NCBI GenBank assembly: GCA_021324775.1
Contig: JAJPIM010000043.1
Location: forward strand, 80,873 to 144,872
Length of the DNA: 64,000 bases
Source: Gemmatimonadota bacterium
GTDB taxonomy: Bacteria; Gemmatimonadota; Gemmatimonadetes; Gemmatimonadales; Gemmatimonadaceae
Direction of reading: 5' to 3'
Of the stretch, positions 26,930 through 36,179 are shown one piece after another (within the stretch, counting starts at the first letter, position 1; each line of letters opens with the position of its first letter). The notes under the pieces are model-generated. The model was not told the origin of the DNA, did no database searches, and saw only the letters and a list, made by a program, of their open reading frames with translations. Both the position numbers and the translations under genes were made by a program.

Positions 26930-27049
26930 CCACTCGCGCGCGTTCCCCGCGCGCGTATCACCTTCTCGCGCACCGCAGACTCGCGCGGCGCATACCCGCG
27001 CAGCGCCTTCTTGCGCACTGTGGTCCCGCGGATCGCGCTCGCGTGCATC
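26930..27049 (+). repeat. Degenerate 15-bp periodic array overlapping the start of the lytic transglycosylase gene
   Basis: Units such as accttctcgcgcacc / gcagactcgcgcggc / gcatacccgcgcagc / gccttcttgcgcact share GCNNNCYCGCGCNNC spacing of 15. Confidence 0.55.
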
Positions 27050-29014
27050 GTTGCGGTGTGGAGCGCTCCGCAGATGGGCGCGCAGAGTCCCGCGCCCTCC
27101 GGTGCCGCACTCGTCGTAGCCGCTCGCGGATACGACCGGGCCAATCAGTTCGACAGCGCACGCGGTGGGTACGAGGCGGCTGCGCTGGTGCTGCCGCCGA
27201 TCGCCGACTGGCTGCTCTTGCGGGCGGCGGGCGTCACGCCGGATAGCGCAGCTCGCGCACGCGACTACGCGAACATTTCGCTCCCCGCTGCCCGGGGCCG
27301 GATCCCATGGACGGAAGCTCAGGCGCGCGAGCGCATGGGCGACGCTGCCGGGGCCGCCCGTCTGTACGATTCCCTTGGTGCGCCGGTCGATGCCTTTCGC
27401 AACGACGCGACGGTGCTGGCACTCGCGGCGGACAGCGCGTCGCGAAGGGCGCTCTGCGGACGCATCGTGGCGTACATCATCGCGCACAGCGGGACAGCAG
27501 GCGCCCGGGGGGCCGTCGATGTTCTCGACCACACCTGCTCGCCGCTGCCGTTGCCGTCGGAACTCGTGGTCGCGCGGAGCGCCGCTGCGTCCGGCCCGCT
27601 CCCGCGGGCGCTCGCCGCATTCGACCGGCTGGCCGCCGAGCCTGGCGCGCCAACGCTCGCTCCGGAGGAATCGGAAGCGTATGGAGTGGTGCTGAGCCGG
27701 TCGCACCGGGATACGGACGCCGCGCGGGTCTTCGGCACACTCACGCAGGCGGGCATCCCCGCCCCGCTCATGCACGCCGCCCAGTATCAACGCGCCCGCG
27801 CGCTGGTTGCCGAAGGAGACAAGGCCCAAGGCACACGGCTGCTCCGGACGCTCATTCGGACAGCGCCACACGACACTGCTGCCGCCGATGCGCTGATGCT
27901 GCTCGCCGACCTCGCCACCGACGAACGTGATGATGCCGGGGCGCGGCGCGACTTCCTGCAGGTTGCCCGCCGCTTTCCATCGAGCCCGCTGGCGGCGCGA
28001 GCTCAGTTTCGTGCGGCGTTGATCGCCTTCATCGGCGCCGGACCTGCCCGCGGAGGATCGGCCGCTGCCGCTCGCGAGTGGGACCTCCTCGGCAAGACGT
28101 ATCCAGGTGCGCCTGATGCGACGGCCGCACTCTACTGGAGTGGCCGGGCATGGGCTCGCGCGGGGCGTGTCGCGCGGGCCGCGGAGCGGTGGCGGTCCGT
28201 ATTGGCATCGGACCCGCTTTCGTACTACGCGACCCTCAGTGCGCGGCGGCTGCATCTCACCGACTCACTCTCCGCTCGCGCGGGCGACACGACGGAACGC
28301 GCCGTTCCGCCGTACATGACTGCCGCGCTCCAGCGGGCCTCACTGCTCGACTCACTGGGCATGGCGGTCGAGGCGCATTTTGAGATCGATCGCGTCGTCC
28401 GTCAGGCGGGAGACACACCGGACGCGATCCTCGCGGCGGGTGACGCGCTCGTCCGTGCCGGCGAAGCCGCTCGCGCGGTCGGTCTGGGCTGGCGGCTCGT
28501 GGGGCTGGCCAACGGGGCGGCCCGGGACCCGCGGGTGCTCCGTCTCATCTACCCGCTGGCCTTCGCGGACACACTGGCGCTCGACGCGCGCGCGCGCGGG
28601 CTCGATCCCGCCCTCGTCGCGGCGGTCATCCGTGAGGAGTCCGCCTTCAACCCGCGGGCGGTGTCGGGTGTCGGGGCGCGCGGACTCATGCAGGTGATGC
28701 CGTCGATCGGCCGCCAGCTCGCCGAAGCGCGCCGCCTCGGTCCCTGGGACCCGGCGCTCCTGGACGACCCCGGGATCAACCTCTCGCTCGGTGTGGCGCA
28801 CCTGGCCACGTTCCAGAGCCAGGAGGGTGGAAGTCTCGAGCGGACGCTGGCGGCGTACAACGCGGGACCGAGCCGGGTTCGGCTGTGGGCGGCGAAGCGC
28901 GGCGCGGACGATCCGGAAGTGTTCGTCGAGCGGATTCCGTTCACGGACACGCGCGACTATGTTCGCGCGATCGTCCACGGGCGCGACGTCTACGCGGCGC
29001 TGTACGGTCTCTGA
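27011..29014 (+). CDS. Soluble lytic murein transglycosylase (TPR-like repeats plus SLT domain)
   Basis: ALVAAVIREESAFNPRAVSGVGARGLMQVMPSIGRQLAEARRLG...INLSLGVAHLATF...LAAYNAGPSRVRLWA; start approximate. Confidence 0.9.
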   Translation: MRTVVPRIALACIVAVWSAPQMGAQSPAPSGAALVVAARGYDRANQFDSARGGYEAAALVLPPIADWLLLRAAGVTPDSAARARDYANISLPAARGRIPWTEAQARERMGDAAGAARLYDSLGAPVDAFRNDATVLALAADSASRRALCGRIVAYIIAHSGTAGARGAVDVLDHTCSPLPLPSELVVARSAAASGPLPRALAAFDRLAAEPGAPTLAPEESEAYGVVLSRSHRDTDAARVFGTLTQAGIPAPLMHAAQYQRARALVAEGDKAQGTRLLRTLIRTAPHDTAAADALMLLADLATDERDDAGARRDFLQVARRFPSSPLAARAQFRAALIAFIGAGPARGGSAAAAREWDLLGKTYPGAPDATAALYWSGRAWARAGRVARAAERWRSVLASDPLSYYATLSARRLHLTDSLSARAGDTTERAVPPYMTAALQRASLLDSLGMAVEAHFEIDRVVRQAGDTPDAILAAGDALVRAGEAARAVGLGWRLVGLANGAARDPRVLRLIYPLAFADTLALDARARGLDPALVAAVIREESAFNPRAVSGVGARGLMQVMPSIGRQLAEARRLGPWDPALLDDPGINLSLGVAHLATFQSQEGGSLERTLAAYNAGPSRVRLWAAKRGADDPEVFVERIPFTDTRDYVRAIVHGRDVYAALYGL

Positions 29015-29682
29015 GTCTCGCCCGCCACGTGCGCCGATAACTGGCCGGCGCGCCGCTGTTCCCAGATGAGACAGGCCGCCGACCACGCCACGCCCGCGAA
29101 CAGTGCGCCGATGACATCGCTCGGCCAATGCGCGCCGAGGTAGATGCGTGAAATACCGACGAGGCAAATGAGGACGGCTGCAGCCACACCCGCGCTCACG
29201 CGGATGGCGCGAGACGCGCGCCGCGTGACGATCACCGCGCCGAGCCCGAAGATCACGATCGCCATCATCGTGTGACCTGACGGGAAGCCGAAGCCGCCGG
29301 CGTCAGTGAGCTTCGGTGAAATGCCGGTCGGCCGGTGGTGCCGGACGATCTCCTTGAGGGCGATGTACACGACCTCTCCGCTCAGGCACGCCCCCGTGTA
29401 GAGGATCGCGTCATCGCGTCCATTGAGCCGGTAGATGAGGGCGGCGAGCAGCACCGCCAGGGGAGCGGACAGCTTGCCGTGCGCGATCGACGAAGCGGCG
29501 ATCATCACGTCGGTCACGGCCGGTGACGCGAGGGTGCGGATGGCGAGGATCCCTTCGCGGTCGGGCGCGGCGACCGGCCCGAGGAGTACGAGCACGGCGG
29601 TGATGATCAACCCCGCCGTGCAGAGGACGGCGCAAACTACGAGCGCTCGTGCGGAGTCGCGGGTGGGCGTCGCGCCGGTCAC
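28990..29682 (-). CDS. PAP2-family phosphatase
   Basis: LKEIVRHHRPTG...GFGFPSGHTMMAIVIFG...ISRIYLGAHWPSDVIGALFAG. Confidence 0.9.
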   Translation of the reverse strand: MTGATPTRDSARALVVCAVLCTAGLIITAVLVLLGPVAAPDREGILAIRTLASPAVTDVMIAASSIAHGKLSAPLAVLLAALIYRLNGRDDAILYTGACLSGEVVYIALKEIVRHHRPTGISPKLTDAGGFGFPSGHTMMAIVIFGLGAVIVTRRASRAIRVSAGVAAAVLICLVGISRIYLGAHWPSDVIGALFAGVAWSAACLIWEQRRAGQLSAHVAGETQRPYSAA

Positions 29683-31748
29683 CGATACCCGGCGGCCTGC
29701 ATCGCGAACAATTCGCCGTATACGCCGCCCTTGGCGACGAGCTCCTCATGGGTGCCTTCTTCCACGACGTGACCGCCTTCGGCCCCGCCGCCGAGTACGA
29801 CGATGCGGTCCGCCATCCGAACCGTCGAGAAGCGATGCGAGATCAGCACAGCGACGCGGCCCGCGACCAATTCCGAGAATCGCAGAAACACCTCGTATTC
29901 GGCGCGGGCGTCGAGGGCAGCCGTCGGCTCATCGAGGATCAATACCTGCGCATTCCGCAGATACGCGCGGGCCAGCGCGACCTTTTGCCACTCGCCGCCC
30001 GACAGGTCGACGCCGCCGTCGAACCGGCGTCCGAGCATCTGCCGGTACCCCTGCGGGAAGCGCGGGAGCAGGGAGTCGGCGAGTGATTGCTCCGCGGCAC
30101 GCACGATCGGCGGGAACGGCGGCACCGTGGGCGGGTTCGGCGCAATCGGCTTGGGCTCCTCCGGACGAACACCGTTGCCGTTGTCACCGGATGGGCGTGA
30201 CGGCCGGCTGCGCGGCCGGTACGCGGGATAGGCGCCGCTGGCGATCGGCTCGACGGTGCTGGGGGTCGGGCGGGAGGCGGGGCTATCCGCTGTCTCAGCC
30301 TCGTCGAGGTAGTGCCGGGTCTGGTCGATCTGTCCGACGCCGATGTTCTCGTCGAACGAGAAATCGTACCGCACGAAGTCCTGGAAGATCACACCGATGG
30401 CCTGCCGCAGCGACGCGACATCGTACTGCCGCAGGTCGATTCCATCGAGCAGGATCCGGCCTTCCGTGGGGTCGTACAGGCGGGCGAGCAATTTGGTCAG
30501 TGTCGTCTTGCCGGCGCCGTTCTCGCCGACGAGCGCAATGCGCTCGCCGGGGCCGAGCGTGAGATTGATGTGCCGGACCGCCCAGCGGTCCGACCCGGCG
30601 TACTTGAACCCGACGTCCTGAAAGACGAATCCGGTCTGGATGGGGCGGGGCACCTCGCGAGCGCCGGGCTGCGAAACGACATTGGGCTTGATGTCGAAGA
30701 ACAGGAACAGGTCTCGCAGGTAGAGTGCCTGTTCGTAGACGTCGCTCGCCTGCAGGAGCAAGCGCTGGAGGATGTCGCGGCTCTGGTTGAACGATGCGGC
30801 GAGGAAGGTCAGGGACCCGATGCTGATCGCGCGCACCACCGCACTGAACACGATGATGACGAACGCGGAGTAGTAGCCCAGCGTGCCGAGCAGGGACAAG
30901 ACCGCGCTGGTGATGCCGCGGCGGATCGACAGGTCGCGATTCTCTTCGTAGAACCGGTGGGCGAGCACGCGGAAGCGGTCGGTCAGCCAGGCCGACAGGC
31001 CGAACATCTGGACTTCCTTGGCGGTCGCGTCGCTCGCGGCGACGTAGCGCAGATAGTCGAGGAGACGCCGTTGGGGCGTCCAGCGGAAGAGGAGCGAGTA
31101 TCCAAGAGCGGCGAAATGCGTCTGGCCGACGAAGCTCGGCAGGATCGAGAGCACCAGGACGAACACCAGGACCGGCTTGAACGCGATGATCGCGGCGCCG
31201 AGGCTGGCAACGGTCAGCGAGTCCTGCGCCATGGCGAGGACCTGGGCGAGGAGTCCGATGCGGCCGACCGATTCCTTTCGGGCGCGTTCGAGCAGGTCGT
31301 AGAAGTTCGGATCCTCGAACTGCGCCAGGTCGAGGGTCGCCGCGTGCTCCATGATCCGGACGCTGATGCGGTTGGAAAAGAGGTCGCCGAGCAGGCTCTC
31401 GACGACGATCGAGGCACGGGCGAGCAGCTCCTGGGCGGCGACGATCGCCAACTCGATCGCGACGAGCTGCCAGATGTAGTGCCAATCCGGGCGCGAGTCG
31501 AGAACGACGAAGCCGGGCGCGATCCAGAACGGCCGCGTGAGCGAATTGACGACCGCATCGATGATCAGCTTCCCGATCCACAGAGTCGCCAGCGGTGTGA
31601 ACGCGCGCATGATGCGGAGAACGAACATCGCCGCGGCCAGCGGGCGATGGGTCGTCCACACCAGCTTGATGAGTGGCGGGACGTAGCGGAGCGCGGTGAT
31701 GCGATCCCGCCAACTGGGAGGCTTCTCGATCGGCTCGTCGGGGGCCAT
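29679..31748 (-). CDS. ABC transporter, fused permease/ATP-binding protein
   Basis: Walker A VGENGAGKTTLTKLLARLYDPTEG; signature LSGGEWQKVALARA; Walker B VLILDEPTAALD; N-terminal TM domain. Confidence 0.9.
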   Translation of the reverse strand: MAPDEPIEKPPSWRDRITALRYVPPLIKLVWTTHRPLAAAMFVLRIMRAFTPLATLWIGKLIIDAVVNSLTRPFWIAPGFVVLDSRPDWHYIWQLVAIELAIVAAQELLARASIVVESLLGDLFSNRISVRIMEHAATLDLAQFEDPNFYDLLERARKESVGRIGLLAQVLAMAQDSLTVASLGAAIIAFKPVLVFVLVLSILPSFVGQTHFAALGYSLLFRWTPQRRLLDYLRYVAASDATAKEVQMFGLSAWLTDRFRVLAHRFYEENRDLSIRRGITSAVLSLLGTLGYYSAFVIIVFSAVVRAISIGSLTFLAASFNQSRDILQRLLLQASDVYEQALYLRDLFLFFDIKPNVVSQPGAREVPRPIQTGFVFQDVGFKYAGSDRWAVRHINLTLGPGERIALVGENGAGKTTLTKLLARLYDPTEGRILLDGIDLRQYDVASLRQAIGVIFQDFVRYDFSFDENIGVGQIDQTRHYLDEAETADSPASRPTPSTVEPIASGAYPAYRPRSRPSRPSGDNGNGVRPEEPKPIAPNPPTVPPFPPIVRAAEQSLADSLLPRFPQGYRQMLGRRFDGGVDLSGGEWQKVALARAYLRNAQVLILDEPTAALDARAEYEVFLRFSELVAGRVAVLISHRFSTVRMADRIVVLGGGAEGGHVVEEGTHEELVAKGGVYGELFAMQAAGYR

Positions 31749-31834
31749 ACGGCTAATGAGTAATTAACCCTTATTTCGGGGCTTGGGCGATATCTTGTAT
31801 CGGGGGGGTACAACCGAGCAGCACGGAGGGGCGA

Positions 31835-32365
31835 ATGCGTATCGGTCACCGATCGGCGCGATCCGGGCTCGCGAGATGCCGGCCCGGCGGGCTGGCCGCC
31901 AACGCGGCGCTCGCAGCCTCGCGATTGGGGGCTCTGCGGGCGGCCCGATCCTACAGACCGTGGCGCGGACTCTACACGTGTCTGGTCATTACCGTGGCCG
32001 CGTTGTGCGTGGCGCCGGCGGCGGAGGGGCAGGCCGCCCCCCCATCGACGACCCCCGGCGGGGCTGCGATGATCCAGGCCATGACGGGTGATCTGCGCCG
32101 TATGGTGAGCGCCAACGAGGTCTATAAGGCGAAGAACAAGCGTTACGCCGTGACCGTCGGAGATCTCACGACGTACCACACGAGCAGTGGGGTGGCCGTG
32201 GTGTTCTTGACCGTCACCGCCACCGGGTGGTCCGGCAGGGCAACCGCATCCAGCCTCCCCGGCAAGAGCTGTGTGGTCAGCGTCGGAACCGTGGCCACGG
32301 CTCCCAAGACGGATGCCACTGGGCGGACGGGAGCCGACGCGGTGGTGGTCTGCGATCCCGCGTGA
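31835..32365 (+). CDS. Hypothetical secreted protein with pilin-like C-terminal region
   Basis: AMIQAMTGDLRRMVSANEVYKAKNKRYAVTVGDLTTYHTSSGVAVVFLTVTATGWSGRATASSLPGKSCVVSVG resembles pilin globular regions. Confidence 0.5.
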   Translation: MRIGHRSARSGLARCRPGGLAANAALAASRLGALRAARSYRPWRGLYTCLVITVAALCVAPAAEGQAAPPSTTPGGAAMIQAMTGDLRRMVSANEVYKAKNKRYAVTVGDLTTYHTSSGVAVVFLTVTATGWSGRATASSLPGKSCVVSVGTVATAPKTDATGRTGADAVVVCDPA

Positions 32366-32569
32366 CGGCGCACGGCGCGCGCCAGTCTTGTCGCTGGCAC
32401 GAGACTCGCTTGGTGCACGCTGTGCCGCGGTTCGCGGTCGTTGCAAGCGGTGTCCACGCCATCCAGAGTCGAACGCCCCGCGCCGCCGTCCGGAGACGAG
32501 CACCGCCTCTCGGGTTGCCGGCGCGCCCGGCGCGTTTGACCGCCCCTTTTTCGAGTTGTGGAGACATTC

Positions 32570-33925
32570 ATGAAGCGGACCGACTTTGACGCGCAAGTCG
32601 CGGAGTTGGAGCATCAGTGGAAGGACAAGCGCTGGCTGGGTATTCGGCGCGACTATTCCGCCGAGAGCGTGGTGCGTCTCCGCGGGTCGCTGCGGATCGA
32701 GTACACAGTGGCGCGTCACGGTGCGGAGCGGCTCTGGACACTCCTCAGTGGGAATGACCACGTCCACACGTTCGGCGCGCTGACCGGTGCCCAAGCCGTC
32801 CAGATGGTGCGGGCGGGACTCAAGGCGATCTATCTGAGCGGGTGGCAGGTCGCGGCGGATGCGAACCTGGCGGGCCAGACGTATCCCGACCAGAGCCTGT
32901 ATCCGTCCACGAGCGTTCCGGCGCTGGTCAAACGCCTCAACAACGCGCTGCAGCGCGCGGACCAGATCGAGTGGAGCGAGCGGCGCGAGCCAGCCGACTG
33001 GATGGTGCCGATCGTCGCCGACGCCGAAGCAGGGTTCGGTGGTCCGATCCACGCGTTCGAGCTGATGAAGGGGATGATCGAGGCTGGCGCGGCCGGCGTG
33101 CACTTCGAGGATCAGCTCGCGTCCGAGAAAAAGTGCGGTCACATGGGCGGCAAGGTGCTGGTGCCGACCGCGCAGTTCGTGCGGACGCTGTCGGCCGCGC
33201 GGCTCGCCGCCGATGTGCTCGGGATTCCCACCGTGCTGGTCGCGCGGACGGATGCGCTGTCGGCGACGCTGCTGACAAGTGATGTGGACCCGCGCGACCG
33301 CGCGCACATGACGGGCGAGCGCACGGCCGAGGGGTATTACGCGGTCCGCGGCTCGATCGAGAGCGCGATCACGAGGGCGCTCGCCTACGCGCCCTACGCC
33401 GACATGCTCTGGTGCGAGACGTCGACGCCCGACCTCGATGAGGCACGCCGGTTTGCCGAGGGCGTGCACAAGGTTTTCCCCGGGAAGCTCCTGGCGTACA
33501 ACTGCTCGCCGTCGTTCAACTGGCAGCGCCACCTGGACGGCGAAACGATCGCCAGCTTCCAGCGCGACCTCGCGGCGATGGGCTACAAGTTCCAATTCAT
33601 CACCTTGGCGGGCTGGCACCTCATCAACCTCGAGACCTTCGACCTCGCCGCGGCGTACCGGGACGAGGGGATGACCGCGTACGTTCGCGTGCAGGAGCGC
33701 GAGTTCGCTCGCGAGCCGGACGGGTACACGGCGACGAAGCACCAGCGCGAGGCTGGCACCGGGTATTTCGACCAGGTACTCCAGACCGTGAGTGGCGGAC
33801 AGGCATCGACCGGCGCGCTCTCCGGCTCGACGGAGGAGCAGCAGTTCCACGATGGTGCACGCTCACTGGCGGCATCGCGGAAGGCCAAACCGAGCGGAGC
33901 GTCGCGCGTGAAGAAACTGGTATAG
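32570..33925 (+). CDS. aceA: Isocitrate lyase
   Basis: [69 protein letters not shown]. Confidence 0.95.
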   Translation: MKRTDFDAQVAELEHQWKDKRWLGIRRDYSAESVVRLRGSLRIEYTVARHGAERLWTLLSGNDHVHTFGALTGAQAVQMVRAGLKAIYLSGWQVAADANLAGQTYPDQSLYPSTSVPALVKRLNNALQRADQIEWSERREPADWMVPIVADAEAGFGGPIHAFELMKGMIEAGAAGVHFEDQLASEKKCGHMGGKVLVPTAQFVRTLSAARLAADVLGIPTVLVARTDALSATLLTSDVDPRDRAHMTGERTAEGYYAVRGSIESAITRALAYAPYADMLWCETSTPDLDEARRFAEGVHKVFPGKLLAYNCSPSFNWQRHLDGETIASFQRDLAAMGYKFQFITLAGWHLINLETFDLAAAYRDEGMTAYVRVQEREFAREPDGYTATKHQREAGTGYFDQVLQTVSGGQASTGALSGSTEEQQFHDGARSLAASRKAKPSGASRVKKLV

Positions 33926-33978
33926 GGCAGGCAAGCGAACGGGCAGCCACCGCGGACGCCACGATCGCCCGGCTGCCC

Positions 33979-34025
33979 CGATCAGCTGGCTCGATCAGTT
34001 AGCTCGACAGGTGGCCCGATCAATC
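33979..34025. repeat. Short degenerate 13-bp tandem repeat
   Basis: CGATCAGCTGGCT / CGATCAGTTAGCT / CGACAGGTGGCC / CGATCAATC. Confidence 0.5.
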
Positions 34026-34053
34026 TTCGATGGCTCGCGTGCCATCGGCATCC

Positions 34054-34079
34054 CCGGCGGACCGGCAACGGTCCGCCGG
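34054..34079 (+). terminator. Hairpin with GCAA tetraloop downstream of aceA
   Basis: CCGGCGGACCG GCAA CGGTCCGCCGG perfect 11-bp stem followed by ATTTG. Confidence 0.55.
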
Positions 34080-34347
34080 ATTTGCGTTGCGGACATTCCT
34101 GCGCGGCCGGTTGCCCGCAGCGGCCACAACGGCAGAGGATCGGGTGGAAGTGGGCCGATCAGCTGCACGGAGTGCTTGGCGGTGCTCCGATGGTGCATAT
34201 TTGGGGTTGCCGCGCCCGGGGTCCGTGACCTCGGCGCGCGAAACGTGCCGACATTCAGACGCGGAAGGTATAGGTAGCCGTGGCAAGCGCTCGGATGTGA
34301 CCGGTTGGTATCGTGCGTCGTACCTGTTCGTGGTGAATGTCGGTCGC

Positions 34348-36174
34348 ATGTGGACGCGTCCCGCGGTCGCCGCCCGCGGGCTGTACGGTTCAGTCTGTCT
34401 GAAGCGTGGCGTGGTACTCGCCGCCGCGGTGACGGCCGCCGGGTGCGTGGCGCCCCGTCTTGTCCGGCATCATGACACGCCCGCTCCCGAGACGGTGACG
34501 AATGAGGCATACCGCGGCGATCCGTTTCTCGCCGACGTCGAGTCCCGGAGCTTCGAGTATTTCTGGCGCACGACGGATGCGAGAACCGGGCTGACACCCG
34601 ACCGGAGTCCATCGCCGTCCTTCTCGAGCATCGCGGCGATCGGTTTTGCGCTGACCGCGTATCCGATTGGCGTCTCGGAAGGATACGTGACCCGCGAGCA
34701 GGCAGCCGAGCGGACGCTGACCACGCTGCGCACGCTCTACGAGCTGCCGCAGGGGCCGAGTGATACCGGCGTCTCGGGGTACAAGGGGTTTTACTACCAC
34801 TTCCTCAACATGGACAACGCCCGGCGCTTCTCCCGCGTGGAGCTGTCGACGGGCGATACGGCGTTGCTGCTGGCGGGGGCCCTGTTCTGCCAGCAGTACT
34901 TCGACGGTCCGTCGGCAACCGAGGCGGGGATCCGGGCGTATGCCGACTCGCTGTACGCGCGGGTGGACTGGCAGTGGGCGTCGCCGAACCCGCCGGCCGT
35001 TTCGCTTGGATGGACGCCGGACAGTCTGTTCATGCCCTACGATTGGCGCGGCTACAACGAAGTCATGCTGCTGTACGTGCTGGCGCTGGGTTCGCCGACC
35101 CACCCGATCTCGCCTGCCGCGTGGGCGGAGTACACGCGGACGTACCGTTGGGAAGAGTATTTCGGCCAGTCGTTCCTGAGCTTCGCGCCGGCGTTCGGCT
35201 ATCAGTACTCTCATGTGTGGATCGACTTTCGCGGGATCCAGGATCCGTACATGCGAAGCAAGGGCATCGACTACTTCGAGAACTCGCGGCGCGATGCGTA
35301 CGCGCAGCGTGACTACGCCACCCTCAACCCGATGGGGTGGAAGGGGTACGCACCCACGGCGTGGGGGTTCTCCGCCTGCGATGGGCCGGCCGACACGGCC
35401 CTCGATCTCGACGGGGTATACCGATGGTTTCACACGTACTGGGCGCGCGGCGTCTCCTTCACGCGAACGGCGGATGACGGAACCCTCTCGCCGGCCGCAA
35501 TCGGCGGCATGATACCCTTCGCGCCGGAGATTGCGGTCCCCGCGCTGCGCTCGCTGGAGAGTACGTACGGCAACCTGATCTACTCCACGTACGGCTTCGT
35601 CGACGCATTCAACCCGACATTCACGACGCCGTTGCGGATGCCGCTCGGGCGGGTGGATCGCACGCGGGGATGGTTCGATACCGATTACCTCGGCATCGAC
35701 GAGGGTCCGGTCCTGGCGATGATCGAGAACTATCGGACAGAGCTGATCTGGACCACGATGCGCCGGAGCCCCTACATCATCCGGGGCCTGCAGCGCGCGG
35801 GGTTTACGGGCGGCTGGCTGGACCACGTGGCGCCGTCGGGTCCCATCGCATCGTCAGCCGTCACGCCGGCGGCTCCGGCTGCGGTGCCCGTGAAGCCGGC
35901 GGATAAGCAGCCCCCGGGCACGCCGCCGCTTGCACCCGCGCAGCCGCCGTCCTCATCGCCGCCGCCCACTCCCGCGCCGGCACCGGCGCCGGGTCCGCAA
36001 GGAGCGACATCGCCGGCGGCGGCATCGCCCCTGAGCACCTCGCCGTCGAGTAGCTCGCCATCAGGCACTTCACCGTCAAGCACCTCGCCCCCGGCCGCGT
36101 CATCGTCGTCGCCGCCGGCACCGGCCCAGACGCCGTCGTCCGCTCCCGCGCCGGCCGCTCCGCCGAATCGCTGA
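34348..36174 (+). CDS. Glucoamylase-family lipoprotein (PF10091-like) with Pro/Ser-rich C-terminal tail
   Basis: ESRSFEYFWRTTDARTGLTPDRSPSPSFSSIAAIGFALTAYPIGVSEGYVTREQAAERTLTTL...; lipobox-like TAAGC; tail of P/S/A repeats from about 35870. Confidence 0.85.
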   Translation: MWTRPAVAARGLYGSVCLKRGVVLAAAVTAAGCVAPRLVRHHDTPAPETVTNEAYRGDPFLADVESRSFEYFWRTTDARTGLTPDRSPSPSFSSIAAIGFALTAYPIGVSEGYVTREQAAERTLTTLRTLYELPQGPSDTGVSGYKGFYYHFLNMDNARRFSRVELSTGDTALLLAGALFCQQYFDGPSATEAGIRAYADSLYARVDWQWASPNPPAVSLGWTPDSLFMPYDWRGYNEVMLLYVLALGSPTHPISPAAWAEYTRTYRWEEYFGQSFLSFAPAFGYQYSHVWIDFRGIQDPYMRSKGIDYFENSRRDAYAQRDYATLNPMGWKGYAPTAWGFSACDGPADTALDLDGVYRWFHTYWARGVSFTRTADDGTLSPAAIGGMIPFAPEIAVPALRSLESTYGNLIYSTYGFVDAFNPTFTTPLRMPLGRVDRTRGWFDTDYLGIDEGPVLAMIENYRTELIWTTMRRSPYIIRGLQRAGFTGGWLDHVAPSGPIASSAVTPAAPAAVPVKPADKQPPGTPPLAPAQPPSSSPPPTPAPAPAPGPQGATSPAAASPLSTSPSSSSPSGTSPSSTSPPAASSSSPPAPAQTPSSAPAPAAPPNR

Positions 36175-36179
36175 CTTCC

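Noticed and set aside
26497-27144. 215-aa minus ORF with apparent pentapeptide periodicity
   Set aside because: Periodicity derives from the 15-bp DNA array; the frame crosses infA antisense and has no coding support.
30312-31763. 483-aa + strand ORF opposite the ABC exporter
   Set aside because: Asp/Glu/Arg-rich shadow frame of a clear ABC transporter.
31565-33850. 761-aa antisense ORF opposite aceA and the pilin-like gene
   Set aside because: Opposite well-identified isocitrate lyase; no recognisable domains; composition artefact of high GC.
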